Shown here: piece after piece, positions 11,671 to 23,587 of the stretch | Layout: the number at the start of each line of letters is the position of its first letter | Position numbering within the stretch: the stretch's first letter is position 1 | NCBI RefSeq assembly: GCF_024362695.1 | Contig: NW_026063265.1 | Span: 336,676-400,675 of the forward strand | Direction: 5' to 3' | DNA length: 64,000 bases | Source: Pectinophora gossypiella | Lineage: Eukaryota > Arthropoda > Insecta > Lepidoptera > Gelechiidae | Notes under the pieces: generated by a model | Databases searched by the model: none | What the model was told of the DNA's origin: nothing | The model's input: the letters and a program-made list of their open reading frames with translations, nothing else | Made by a program: the position numbers and the translations under genes

Positions 11671-12007
11671 GTAGATACGTTATTATTATTATTGATGACA
11701 TTGATAAAATTTAATAATTAGTAATTTTTATTTGTTTATTTTAAATGTGCGTTCTATGCAGCTTAAAACACAATATGGGACTGAAAAAAAACTAATTTTT
11801 TTATGAATTTGGCGACAGGAAACTTCACTTGATACCTATCAACTCAAAGAAATACCTAGTATCTGTTCGTAATGCCTACTTTATTGGCGCGCGTTGCCCT
11901 TGATCCGTGAGGCTATTCACGTCCGAGTATCCATCAAGACAGATCAAACAAGCCCTAACTCGGAGGTCTTGCGTCCCAGGATCCTTTAATTATGTCTTAG
12001 AACCTTC

Positions 12008-12240
12008 TTGGCCTATGTGGTCCAGTGGTTGAGCGATGGGATGCGGAGGGTCCGGGTTCGTATTCCGGTGGGGACATATCACAAAAATCTGTTTATAAGG
12101 CCTTTGGTTGGGACGTTACAGGCTGATCACCTGATTGTCCGAAAGTAAAATGATCCGTGCTTCGGAAGGTACGTTAAGTCGTTGCTCCCGTCTACTAGGT
12201 ACTTATGTAAGCACGTAGCCGTTACATGAATATTGTACAC
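12008..12240 (+). mobile_element. tRNA-derived SINE
   Basis: A polymerase III A-box-like TGGTCCAGTGG and a B-box-like GGTTCGTATTCC lie about 35 bp apart. The shared body follows (CACCTGATTGTCCGAAAGT, GTGCTTCGGA, ACGTTAAG), as in the SINE at 50610. The B box has drifted from GGTTCGATTCC. It lies inside the TA element; copy B keeps only the reverse of its first part, up to GATGGGATGCGGA. Confidence 0.75.
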
Positions 12241-13560
12241 AGAACAGGATAGGTTTAATTAGTTCTTTACTGATGATTTAACAATGAGATTTAAAACCAC
12301 GAATAACTTAGTACTTAGTACCTCGGTACCAACATGTAACAAGAAAAATAAGATCACTCCTCTCGGACAAGTTTTTTCTTTGAACATGCCGACATTGCCT
12401 ACGCGGCGGAGTTGCCGAACTATCGATAGGTAGATTATCAATTGTTGAACTTGAAAATTGTCTAAACTATCGAAAGTAGTGATAGTACATTTAGATCGAT
12501 ACTAGCGATAGTACCGATAGGTCTTGCTTTGTAATAATAATGGGTATTGATCTAAAAGATCTATCGATAGGTACCTACTATTGGTTTTTTTTTAACTAGG
12601 TATCGATAGAATATCGATAGGCAACACTCTGGCGGAGTGTCCGCCCAATTCTAGACGCGATCTCGCTCGATTTTTGTGTAGCGAGGTTTTGCGTAGGTAC
12701 TTACATACTAAGTAGGTGGATGGTTGACATAGTAGGTAACTAATTACCTAATCTGTGGTGGTTGTGTTAGTTGGTTGTTAGTTATTCTAATGACAACAAA
12801 GAATACAATTATTTACTGTTTCAACTGTTTTAGGTAGATAATGGCCCCGATTCCTATGAGTAAATGAATGAATAACCCAGTCGAATCAAAAAGGTATCTC
12901 GCTGGTATGCAAACCGTTTGACGTGTGCTGTCAACTTAATTCTGTCGGTTGTTTTAGATTTCTGCTTAAAATTGACGTGTATTCCATAAATTTTATGCCT
13001 GTTGATTATCCGTCCATTTAAGAATAAGAATAAAATAAATTTATAAATTTACGATAGACAGAGAAAGAAATAGGATCGGTTCGTAGTGCCTACTTTGTAG
13101 GCCGCGCCGCCGCCGCGCCGCCGCCGGCGTGCGGCGCGGGGCGCGCGGAGCGGGGCGTGCGGAGCGGGGCGCGCGGCTCGGTGCGTGTGGCCGTTGACCC
13201 GTTCGAACAGCTGTTGTCTCCATTACATCGAAAATTTTCGATAATTTGTCATTATTGTTTTTTTTATTGAAATTTGGGTTCTATGCAGCTAAAAACACAA
13301 TATGGAATTGAAAATAATTAAAAACAAAACTCAAAATTTCATGAATTTTGCGACGGAAAATTCCACTAGATATTAACTCAGAATCATGGTCTGAATCATC
13401 CCTCTCAGTATTCGTTACGATGTCACTAACACCCGGTATATTACTATATTTAATTATTAGTATTTTAATTTTTTTGCGGGTAGGCGTTTAAAAATACAGT
13501 CGCGTTTTTTATAACGGAAATTTTAATTTTGGAATAATAATTCAATAACATATTATAATA

Positions 13561-15171
13561 CTAGCTTTTGCCCGCGACTTCGTCCGCGTGGCGTGTTATA
13601 TAAGAGAGAGATCTTTGTGTGTGTGGGAGTGCATATCAAATTTCAAGCATCTAACTTATGCAGTTTAGATTTTTTTCATAATTTTTTTTTCCCAATAACT
13701 CCCATTTTTCAAAATACAGTCAAAAATAAACTTTATATTTACTAAGGTATGCATGCATGCTAGATTGAATCAATTGATTGAATTGATTTTTTTTTAATTG
13801 ATTGTTCATTGAGTTTTAATTTTAATACACACTTCCTCTCTTCCCTTCAACGTTGCTGTGCCCTACAGGGTCCATGTTTTAGTTCCTATGCCTATGTAAC
13901 ACCCCATTGTACTACATGGAATGCAATAAATAATTTAATTGAATTGAATTGAAAACATCTATCAAATGTTTTTTTCCCGCTAACTCCCGTTTCCGTGGGA
14001 ATTTTGCAATATCCTGTTGCAACTAAGCTTTAAGTTAACTAAGGTACCTGCATGCCAAATTTCAAGCGTCTAACTTAAGCGGTTTAGATTTTTCATACAA
14101 AAGGATTTTCCCGCTAATTTCCGTTCCCGTGGGAATTCCGGGAATTCCTTTCTTAGTGCACCTCTACGGTACCTATGGTACCTGCATGCCAAATTTCAAA
14201 CGTCTAACTTGAGTGGTTTAGATTTTTCATACATAAGGATTTTCCCGCTAATTCCCGTTCTCGTGGGAATTTCGGGAATTCCTTTCTTAGTGCACCTCTA
14301 CGGTACCTATGGTACATGCATGCCAAATTTCAAACGTCTAACTTGAGTGGTTTAGATTTTTCATACAAAAGGATTTTCCCGCTAATTCCCGTTCCCGTGA
14401 GAATTTTGGGAATTCCTTTCTTAGTGCACCTCTACGGTACCTATGGTACCTGCATGCCAAATTTCAAACATCTAACTTGAATGGTTTAGATTTTTCATAC
14501 AAAAGGATTTTCCCGTTAATTCCCGTTCCCGTGGGAATTTCGGGAATTCCTTTCTTAATGCACCTCCACGGTACCTAAGGTACCTAAGGTTCAAACGTCT
14601 AACTTGAGTGGTTTAGATTTTTCATACAAAAGGATTTTCCCGCTAATTCCCGTTCTCGTGAGAATTTCGGGAATTCCTTTCTTAGTGCACCTCTACGGTA
14701 CCTATGGTACATGCATGCCAAATTTCAAACGTCTAACTTGAGTGGTTTAGATTTTTCATACATAAGGATTTTCCCGCTAATTCCCGTTCTCGTGGGAATT
14801 TCGGGAATTCCTTTCTTAGTGCACCTCTACGGTACCTATGGTACATGCATGCCAAATTTCAAACGTCTAACTTGAGTGGTTTAGATTTTTCATACATAAG
14901 GATTTTCCCGCTAATTCCCGTTCTCGTGGGAATTTCGGGAATTCCTTTCTTAGTGCACCTCTACGGTACCTATGGTACCTGCATGCCAAATTTCAAACGT
15001 CTAACTTGACTGGTTTAGATTTTTCATACAAAAGGATTTCCCTTCACTACTCTGCTCCTATTGATTGTAGCGTGATGAAAAGTATACTATAACCTATCCA
15101 GGAGTGTGAAGAATAATTGTACCAAGTTTCATTAAAATCCGTCCAGTAGTTTTTGTTTCTATAAGGAACAT

Positions 15172-15212
<41 letters not shown>

Positions 15213-15331
15213 AATTTTACTGATTGCATTTTTGGCATCAGTATCGATCACTTATCACCCCCTGATAGTTATTTTGAAAAAATATTTAATGTACAGAATT
15301 GACCTCTCTACAGATTTATTATAAGTATAGA
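13561..15331 (-). mobile_element. Helitron-like element HelC, complete ends
   Basis: It reads CTAGCTTTTGCCCGCGACTT at the left and ATTATAAGTATAGA at the right: on the minus strand, a TC start, a 3' hairpin and a CTAG end. It is flanked by A on the left and T on the right. The body contains a reverse array of about seven 134-bp units (14040-15030) and a GACA microsatellite (15172-15208). It lies between the Polinton left end and the start of a LINE. Confidence 0.75.
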
Positions 15332-15478
15332 TTTATAAATTTATTCAAAAATATGAAAGATTAGTCTATAAATACCTGCGGCAGTTGTTATCTCCTGGAT
15401 CAAAACAGTGTACACATCACAATATTTAATGGTAACTGAGTTATACAATTTAAGTCAGATTCAACAACTCACTGCACA

Positions 15479-16583
15479 ATGGAAGATATCAGGGGATCAG
15501 TGGAGGTGCTGGCTACATCTTTCCAATCAAGGATGGCAGCTTTTGAGGAGCAACTAAAGAAGGTTCTGGCTTCTCAAGCTGATACGTTCAAAAGAAATTT
15601 GTGAGAAAGATAGCAATGATTTAACAGTAGAATCAATTGATACATTAAAGGAGCTGAAACAGAAACTAAATATTACAAATGAAGTTTTGGAAAAGTGCCT
15701 AAGAGAAAATGAGTTACTAAAGAAGGAAATAAATAAAAAAAATAAAGAGATTGAAGACTTAAAACAAATTCCGAAACTTTCAGAAAAGAAAAAGAAAGAC
15801 AACATAAAGGGTAGAGAACTTAGTATGAATGTGACGAATAGACACAAGAAGTTTTTAAATAAACAGGACATACAGCAAATTGAAGATATACCTAATACAG
15901 AAGATGAAATATATCAGGAAATAGATAAGGAAGTAATAAATAATGGAGAAGTTAAACTTAATACAGAAGATGAAAGACATAAGGAAATAGAAAAGGAATT
16001 TACACCGTCTTCTTCAGTGAGACAGTTATATGACAGACGATCAACTAAAAATAGAGTTCTTATTCTTGCGGATGAAACAGGTCGTGATTTACGTAACACT
16101 TTGGAGAAGAAATTGGGAGAAGAATATACAGTTACAGCAGTTATAAAACCGATGGCTTCATTTAAGAATGTACTGTCTGGTTATATCTCAGAATGCAAGA
16201 AAATGACAAAAAATGATTATATAATTATTTTGGCTGGCTCTCATGACTCTAATTTAATTAAATTCCAATCTGAGTTATATTACTTTCTAAATCTAGCTAC
16301 TAATACTAATGTAATATTTGGTAAGATTCAGCATTGTAAGCATCTTAATACTTATAAATTCAATCAAATGCTACGCATAATTTGTAATAACTTCGACCAC
16401 ATTAATTTTTCACAAACTATTTATTCGGGCTATATTGGTTTACATAAAGAAAATACATGTAGAGCTTTGATAATGGATATGATAATGATAAATTGTAAAA
16501 ATATAGCATTAGTAAATTCTAAAACTAAGATTCTCAATGACCAATGTACTCAAACTAACCCAGAGTTTTTCAACTTCAGATGA
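15479..16583 (+). pseudogene. LINE 1 ORF1: coiled coil plus SGNH esterase-like domain
   Basis: The first ATG is at 15479 (MEDIRGSVEVLATSFQ). One extra base near 15592 shifts the frame, and the remainder is open to 16583 (from M at 15687, 298 residues). The N-terminal part is a Lys/Glu-rich coiled coil (LRENELLKKEINKKNKEIED). The C-terminal part starts VLILADETGRDL, then IIILAGSHDSN, the two blocks seen in SGNH-hydrolase-like ORF1 domains; the canonical GDS serine is not obvious (DET), so catalysis is doubtful. In CR1/L2-type LINEs such ORF1 proteins bind RNA and form the RNP. The 3' end overlaps ORF2, which is open in another frame across the ORF1 stop. Confidence 0.7.
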
Positions 16584-19500
16584 CTTCAGACTGTTCCATC
16601 AAAATATAGCAGGCCCTTGTAATAAACAAGACTTGATTGAATTATCTTTGGATGTGTTTATTCATAACTAGCTTTTGCCCGCGACTTCGTCCGCGTGGCG
16701 TGTTATATAAGAGAGAGATCTTTGTGTGTGTGGGAGTGCATACTTATGCAGTTTAGATTTTTTCATACAATTTTTTTCCTAATAACTCCCATTTTTCAAA
16801 ATATTACAGCCAAAAATAAACTTTATACTGGGTGTTAGTGACATCGTAACGAATACTGAGAGGGATGATTCAGACCATGATTCTGAGTTAATATCTAGTG
16901 GAATTTTCCGTCGCAAAATTCATCAAATTTTGAGTTTTGTTTTTAATTATTTTCAATTCCATATTGTGCTTTTAGCTGCATAGAACCCAAATTTCAATAA
17001 AAAAAACAATAATGACAAATTATCGAAAATTTTAGATGTAATGGAGACAACAGCTGCTCGAACGGGTCAACGGCCACTCCGCATCCCATCGCTCAACCAC
17101 TGGACCACATAGGCCAAGAAGGTTCTAAGACATAATTAAAGGATCCTGGGACGCAAGACCTCCGAGTTAGGGCTTGTTTGATCTGTCTTGCAGGATACTC
17201 GGACGTGAATAGCCTCACGGATCAAGGGCAACGCGCGCCAATAAAGTAGGCATTACGAACAGATACTAGGTATTTCTTTGAGTTGATAGGTATCAAGTGA
17301 AGTTTCCTGTCGCAAAATTCATAAAAAAATTAGATTTTTTTCAGTCCCATATTGTGTTTTAAGCTGCATAGAACGCACATTTAAAATAAACAAATAAAAA
17401 TTACTAATTATTAAATTTTATCAATGTCATCAATAATAATAATAACGTATCTACAACTTCAGCTATGCGCAGGTGAATAGCCGGCGCACGGGTCAAGGGC
17501 AACGCTCGCCAATAAAGTAGGCATACGAACAGATACTATTTCTTTCTCTGTCACTTGCACCATAAACATACTTCTCTCTCTCTGTCTAGTCGTCGGCTCG
17601 ACTCGGCCGCGGCCGGTGCGTCGTCGGCGCCCTTAGTCGGCGCCTTTGATGCTTTGCGCTAACGCCGCCGCGCGCTTCCGCTCAGTCGAATACTAAGCTT
17701 GACCCGAATCGCGTGATGTTTTTCGAGGATATTTTTTTTCGTGTTTGTGAGTGTTTGTTTCATTCTGTAAATGAGTAGTGTCGACTATGATGATAGATCA
17801 TAGACCATTTACTGCGCAAAAGTATGGAAGATTGTTGATGTTTATTAAAGAGCAAGGTGTTGTGTTTGTGAGTGCGTGTGATACCTACCTACCGCGGAGG
17901 AAACGCGATGTTGCATACCTACGTGACGTGACATGTTCTAGGGTACCTACCTAGGTACTTCATCCGAAGGAATAACAATTAAGGTAAGGCAAGAGTAGGG
18001 TTTTTATTGTTAATAAGTTAGGAACGTTTTAATAACTGGTAGGTAGGTACCGTGCGTGAAAAATCGTGGCAGTAGGTGTTCTACTTCAACAAACTCAACA
18101 TTTTTAAACGTTGCACCACTAAGCATCTAAATACAAGAGAATGAAAACTCCTACCTAGATACAACATCGTATCACGCACGCACGCGTAACGTAGCCGTGC
18201 GTAGGTTTAACGTCTGTGTGCCGCGTTGTTCGACTTACATTGCGGCACAGTAAAAATTGAAAATCTTAATTAAACATTTGCGACAAGAAAAACACCCACC
18301 ATCGTTTTTAGTACAATCAAATAGGCGTTCCATTTTTTTTTTCGTTACGATGTCCCTAACACCCTGTATTTACTAAGGTATGCATGCATGCTAGATTGAA
18401 TTAATTGATTGAATTGATTTTTTTTTTAATTGATTGTTCATTGAGTTTTAATTTTAATACACACTTCCTCTCTTGCCTTCAACTATTCTGTGCCCTACAG
18501 GGTCCATGTTTTAGTTCCTATGCCTATGTAACACCCCATTGTACTACATGGAATGCAATAAATAATTTAATTGAATTGAAAACATCTATCTTACGCGGTT
18601 TCGATTTTTTCATACAAATGTTTTTTTCCCGCTAACTCCCGTTTCCGTGGGAATTTTGCAATAACCTGTTGCAACTAAGCTTTAAGTTAACTAAGGTACC
18701 TGCATGCCAAATTTCAAGCGTCTAACTTAAGCGGTTTAGATTTTTCATACAAAAGGATTTTCCCGCTTATTTCCGTTCCCGTGGGAATTCCGGGAATTCC
18801 TTTCTTAGTGTACCTCTACGGTACCTAAGCTATGTCCCTTCCAAATTTCAAATGCCTACGTTTAGCCGTTCAGGCTATGCGTTGATATGTCAGTCACTGA
18901 GTCAGTCAGTTTCTCCTTTTATTTAGATTTGATTTTTTTCATACAAATGTTTTTTCCCGCTAACTACCGTTCCCGTGGGAATTTTGTAATATCCTGTTGC
19001 AACTAAGCTTTAAGTTTACTAAAGTACCTGCATGCCAAATTTCAAACGTCTAACTTGAGTGGTTTAGATTTTTCATACAAAAGGATTTTCCCGCTTATTC
19101 CCGTTCCCATGAGAATTTCGGGAATTCCTTTCTTGGTGCACCTCTACGGTATCTAAGGTACCTGCGAGCCAAATTTCAAACATCTAACTTGAATGGTTTA
19201 GATTTTTCATACAAAAGGATTTTCCCGTTAATTCCCGTTCCCGTGGGAATTTCGGGAATGCCTTTCTTAGTGCACCTCCACGGTACCTAAGGTACCTGCA
19301 TGACAAATTTCAAACGTCTAACTTGAGTGGCTTAGATTTTTCATACAAAAGGATTTTCCCGCTAATTCCCGTTCTCGTGGGAATTTCGGGAATTCCTGTC
19401 TTAATGCACCTCCTCGGTACCTAAGGTACCTGCATGACAAATTTCAAACGTCTAACTTGAGTGGTTTACATTTTTCATACAAAAGTATTTTCCCGCTAAT

Positions 19501-19756
19501 TCCCGTTCCCGTGGGAATTTCGGGAATTCCTTTCTTAGTGTACCTCTACGGTATCTAAGGTACCTGCATGCCAAATTTCAAACGTCTAACTTGAGTGGTT
19601 TAGATTTTTCATACAAAAGGATTTCCCTTCACTACTCTGCTCCTATTGATTGTAGCGTGATGAAAAGTATACTATAACCTGTCCAAGAGTGTGAAGAATA
19701 ATTGTACCAAGTTTCATTAAAATCCGTCCAGTAGTTTTTGTTTCTATAAGGAACAT

Positions 19757-19797
<41 letters not shown>

Positions 19798-22716
19798 AAT
19801 TTTACTGATTGCATTTTTGGCATCAGTATCGACCACTTATCATCCCCTGATAGTTATTTTGAAAAAATATTTAATGTACAGAATTGACCTCTCTACAGAT
19901 TTATTATAAGTATAGATAAGGAGGCATTTGATGTACTATGTTTCAGTGAATCATTTGTAAAGGATGGATCACAAAATAATATTAAAATAAATAACTACAA
20001 ACTAGTCGCATCATATTGTCGATCGAATAGAGCCAGAGGTGGCACTTGCATATTAGTCAAGAAAGAATATGATGCACGGTGTTTAGAATATTGTAGAGAA
20101 TTGTCGATCGTTAGTTATTTTGAATGCTGTGGAGCTATTTTGGTAGAGTTAAATGTAATAGTAGTAGCTGTTTACAGAATACCCGTTGAGACTAAATCAC
20201 ACATTAATATTTTTCTACATCAACTTGACAAACTCTTATTTTATTTATGTGATAAATTTAAAAAGAAACAAATTATTATTTGCGGAGACTGGAACATTGA
20301 CATGATAAAAGACAGTTCACATAAGAGAGATTTAGTTGCTACATTACAAAATTACAACCTAGATCCGCATATACTTGTACCAACCAGAGAAAAGTCTTCT
20401 ATAGATCAAATTGCAAGTAATATCAAATCAGTTAAATCACAGATCCATTATTTAAACCTTTCAGATCATGAAACCGCTCAAAGTATTAGTTTTCAACTAC
20501 CTAAACAAAAAACAAAACAAACATCATGGTTTGAATATAGAAGGGATTATAAACTAGACAATATTAGAAAATTTTATGAAAGTTTAGCATCCTTATCATT
20601 TTCAAATGTTTTTAACAGCAAGACATTAAATGAAGCTTTTGATGAATTTAGTGATACTGTATCATTGTTTTACGATTTATGTTTTCCAATAATAAAAATT
20701 AACAATAGCCCTACAAAACTGAAATGGATAACTAAAGGCTTGCGTAAATCTATAAAAACAAAAAGAAGTCTTTTCATTAACTATAAACAACATTCAAAAA
20801 ATAAAATATTAAATAAAACTCAATTTAATAACTATAAAATTATCTTAAAAAAATGTATACGGACAGCCCAAAGAAATGATAATGTAAAGTTCATTAAAAA
20901 TAGTAAAAATAAATGTATAGCGACCTGGAGAACAATATCATCGACTTTATCTAATCCAAATATTAATAATGGGATTAGTAAATTAAATTTTAATAATTTG
21001 ACATTTACTAATTCACTTGACATTTGCAATTCTCTGAATTCCTATTTTATTAATTTAACATGCACTAATAAAACGTATAATGCTCAAAGTTCTATAGCTA
21101 CATCCATAAATCCCCATACGATATATCTAATACCTGCTGATGAGAAAGAGACTTTTAATATAATAATGAGTTTAAGAAATAGCAAAGTTAGCGGTTATGA
21201 TGGGATAATTACCAAAATAATAAAATCGTGTGCTGATTGTATATGTCGACCATTGTCATACATTATTAACCTGTCTTTTATTCAAGGTTCATTTCCTGAT
21301 AGGCTAAAAATAGCGGTAGTTAAGCCATTGTACAAAAAAGGGGATAGGACAGATCAAAACAATTACAGGCCAGTGTCGATACTATCAGTATTTTCTAAAA
21401 TATTTGAAAAAGCAATGTTGTCCAGACTAAATAGTTTCTTAGTTAAACACAATATTTTACATTCAAATCAATTTGGTTTTCGCAAAAAATCCTCGACCAC
21501 CCTTGCTTGCTTTAATCTTATCAAATATATAACTGAAAGTCTTAATGAAAAGACTCCTATCGTCTCTATATTTTTAGACATGAGCAAAGCATTTGATTTT
21601 GTTAACCATGATCGATTGTTGGCTAAATTGGAAAGATATGGTATTAGAGGTCAGGCATTTTTATGGATTCAGAGTTATCTCAAAAATAGAAGTCAATGTG
21701 TAGAAATATCAAGATTAACGAATCAATCGAAGCCTGGATCGCGAGCACCATTTACTAAAATGTGTTATAGGTCACAGTTACTTCACAATGGATCTGGAGT
21801 TCCTCAGGGTAGTGTTCTTGGCCCATTGTTGTTTTTAATATATATCAATGACTTGCCAGATGAGACGACACATAAATGCTTTCTTTTTGCTGACGACACA
21901 ACTCTACTTGTAAAATCGCATAGTAAGGACTTATTTCAGGATGATATTAACATTGCAATAGAAAATGTAATTAATTGGCTCAAGTTAAATAATCTTAAAG
22001 TTAATATTGATAAGACTAATATAATGCAATTTTTATCCTACAGAACATCACCTCTCTCTTTACATATAAGTTACAATAATAACCGCTTAAGTGAAGTTAA
22101 CAATATTAAATTTTTGGGATTAAATTTGGATAAGCATCTTAATTGGAAAACCCATGTTGATTCTGTTTGCAAAAGGTTGAACCGTTTCGTTTTTGCTCTG
22201 CGCAAATTGAAACAGACAGTGTCATGCGAGGCGGCACTAACTGCCTACTATGGCTATGTTTCGTCCATACTAAGTTATGGGTTAATTCTTTGGGGCAATT
22301 CTGTAGAGGTTAATAGAGTGTTCTTGCTACAGAAAAAATGTGTGCGTGCTTTGGCAAATGCTCGATTTATGGACAGTTGCAGGCCTCTTTTCAAAAAGTT
22401 TAGGATCTTGCCCTTGTCATGCATGTACATTAAGGATATATGCTTATTTGTTAAATGTAATCAACATATATTCCAACTCCGTAGAGAACGTTCAAACAGA
22501 CATGTTAGAGCACAGTATAAAGACATGCTATATCAGCCCCCTTCCAGGTGTTTTATTTATGAAAAAAATGTTTTTAACTTATGTATTTTAATATATAATA
22601 AACTACCGGATTGTCTGAAGTCATTGGAAGGAAGCTGTTTTAAGAAAACATTGACAAATTGGTTGTTGGAGAATTGTTTTTATAATTTAAACGATTATTT
22701 GTCTTTTAAAACGTAA
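16560..22716 (+). CDS. LINE 1 ORF2: endonuclease-reverse transcriptase, split by HelC
   Basis: Part one (about 16560-16667) codes DDFRLFHQNIAGPCNK, the first strand of an AP-type endonuclease. HelC occupies 16668-19916. Part two (19917-22716) resumes in frame with LCFSESFVKDG, then RGGTCILVKKE, CGDWNID, and SDHE as the last endonuclease motif. RT follows: KKGDRTDQNNYRPVSIL, LDMSKAFDFVNHD, GVPQGSVLGPLLF, FADDT (near 21886) and IKFLGLNLD. The C-terminus ends YNKLPD then SFKT. There is no stop or frameshift in the 2.8-kb second part, so only the Helitron disables it. A start codon for ORF2 is not visible; the frame overlaps the ORF1 stop, so frameshifting or reinitiation is possible. Confidence 0.85.
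16828..18366. mobile_element. TA-duplicating inverted-repeat transposon, copy B (1.54 kb)
   Basis: The termini are CTGGGTGTTAGTGACATCGT and ACGATGTCCCTAACACCCTG, with flanking TA. The HelC copy at 13725-13745 gives the empty site AACTTTATATTTACTAAGG, exactly the two flanks minus one TA. Compared with copy A it is in reverse orientation and lacks about 1.14 kb: the SINE B box through the CGATAG region and most of the GC block. The deletion point is near 17073, at GGCCACTCCGCATCCC. Confidence 0.8.
18690..19610 (-). repeat. 134-bp tandem repeats of HelC, third array
   Basis: About six units with more divergence than the other two arrays; GGTACCTGCATG(A/C)CAAATTT and CTCCTCGGTACC variants are seen. 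The order and variants differ from the 14040-15030 array, so the two HelC copies are separate insertions, not recent duplicates. Confidence 0.8.
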
Positions 22717-22872
22717 AATTTTTAATTTATTATGATTGGAAGTTTTGTTTTCAAATTGTTAAAATATTTGCATGCCTAGTTAAGGTTGAATACTATGACC
22801 TACTGTAATACTATACTTACCATCTTTTGTAAATTGTATTCTGGCAAATAAATGATTGATTGATTGATTGAT

Positions 22873-23587
22873 ACGGTGGACACAATTTCAGCGGACTTCA
22901 GGCAGTTCCGGTCCTTTGTTGTGGCTGCTCTTACAGCCATTCAGAAACAGTTGGAGCTCCTGACGGTTGAGTGTGATGGGCTGGAGATGCGGAGCAGGCG
23001 TAATATGTTGCTGATCCACGGGGTCCCTGAAGAGCAAGATGAGGACTCCATCGCTGCGGTGATTGGGATGGCTCGCCGGCATTTATCGCTCCCAGACATG
23101 AAGCCAGGTGACATTGACCGAGCCCACCGTATGGGTCACACCATTAAGGATAAGCCACGACCAATCCTAGTAAAATTCACCAATTGCAGTAAAATTCACC
23201 AATTGAGTCCGTGATGAAGCTTGGATGCATAAGGTGGGCTTGAAGAACACTGGTGTGACCCTCTCCGAATTCTTGACTAAAAGGCGTCACAAGTTGTTTA
23301 CAGCGGCTCGCCAGAAACTCGGAGTTAGGAGGTGCTGGACTCGGGAGGGCCGTATCTATGCGCAGGCGAACGATGGCAGTAGACGTAGGATATCGTCGTT
23401 TGAAGACCTGGATAAGTTGGACGGCGGTCAGTCTTCGGTTTCTGTATCTGGCGGTGGCGTCGAGTTTGCAGCTGGCCAGCCTGCTGCGAGGACCTCCCCA
23501 CTAGTGTCCACTAGGGCCACCAATGCCTCCGCGAAGCTGCCGTACACCAAGCGCACGAGGGCTGCTTCTGCTGCTGCAAAAAAGTAA
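22873..23587 (+). pseudogene. LINE 2 ORF1, truncated and frameshifted
   Basis: The first part codes FRQFRSFVVAALTAIQKQLE and MRSRRNMLLIHGVPEEQDED, then DIDRAHRMG and KPRPILVKFTN, the coiled-coil and RRM-like ORF1 layout of L1-type ORF1 proteins. A 19-bp tandem duplication (AGTAAAATTCACCAATTGC, 23170-23207) disrupts the frame. The rest is open from 23225 to 23587: SEFLTKRRHKLFTAARQKLG, CWTREGRIYAQ and a basic Ala/Lys tail. The N-terminus is missing by 5' truncation. Even without the duplication a TGA would lie at the joint, so at least two lesions exist. Confidence 0.7.

Larger units (their letters stand above)
10756..13436. mobile_element. TA-duplicating inverted-repeat transposon, copy A (2.68 kb)
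   Basis: The ends are CAGGGTGTTAGTGACATCGT and its near complement (last bases ACACCCGG), flanked by TA. The Polinton copy at 33080-33120 shows the empty site TTATATTATATATTACTAT, which equals the left plus right flanks minus one TA. This fits a Tc1/mariner-type target choice. There is no transposase frame. The interior contains a CpG-rich stretch (11430-11660), a SINE (12008-12230), CGATAG repeats (12420-12620) and another GC-rich block (13095-13205). Copy B (16828-18366) shares the outer parts in reverse orientation. Confidence 0.8.
9652..13560 (+). mobile_element. Polinton left end (second copy), interrupted
   Basis: It begins AGTAGGTAGTTATTGGG, identical to the terminus of the complete Polinton at 31992, and stays nearly identical to that copy for about 1.1 kb. 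The 6 bp before it (GCGGTT) may be the target duplication, but the right end is lost. It is inserted in the PolB remnant of another Polinton. A TA element splits it at 10756-13436 and it resumes with TATTACTATATTTAATTATTAG. After 13480 it diverges from the 31992 copy, and it ends at a HelC insertion. No gene of the Polinton core is present in this piece; subterminal repeats with CTAGGCCGG and CTCGTAC lie near 9904, 9956 and 10078. Confidence 0.75.
16668..19916 (-). mobile_element. HelC inside LINE 1 ORF2
   Basis: CTAG at 16668-16671 is preceded by A; the other end is TATAGA at 19911-19916, followed by T. Joining the flanks keeps the ORF2 frame (codons for I-H-N-K-E-A). It contains TA element copy B (16828-18366) and a reverse 134-bp repeat array (18690-19610). 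A short duplicated end-like block at 18830-18990 (GTCAGTCACTGAGTCAGTCAG) marks an internal rearrangement. Confidence 0.8.
15332..22871 (+). mobile_element. CR1-like LINE 1 (5' region, ORF1, ORF2, GATT tail)
   Basis: A non-LTR retrotransposon with ORF1 (coiled coil plus esterase-like domain) and ORF2 (AP endonuclease plus RT). The 3' UTR of about 150 bp ends in an ATGATTGATTGATTGATTG simple-repeat tail at 22851-22871. The true 5' end is uncertain because HelC abuts it at 15331. HelC at 16668-19916 interrupts ORF2; without it the reading frame is continuous. The esterase in ORF1 and the RT style place it with the CR1 superfamily in the broad sense; the exact clade is not resolved. Confidence 0.8.

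Noticed and set aside
13041..13223. Arg/Ala/Pro-rich 60-codon frame
   Set aside because: GC-rich low-complexity block inside the TA transposon; no homologous feature and lost in copy B.
14040..15030. CRISPR-like array
   Set aside because: The 134-bp units are contiguous with no spacers, and they lie inside a transposon of a eukaryote.
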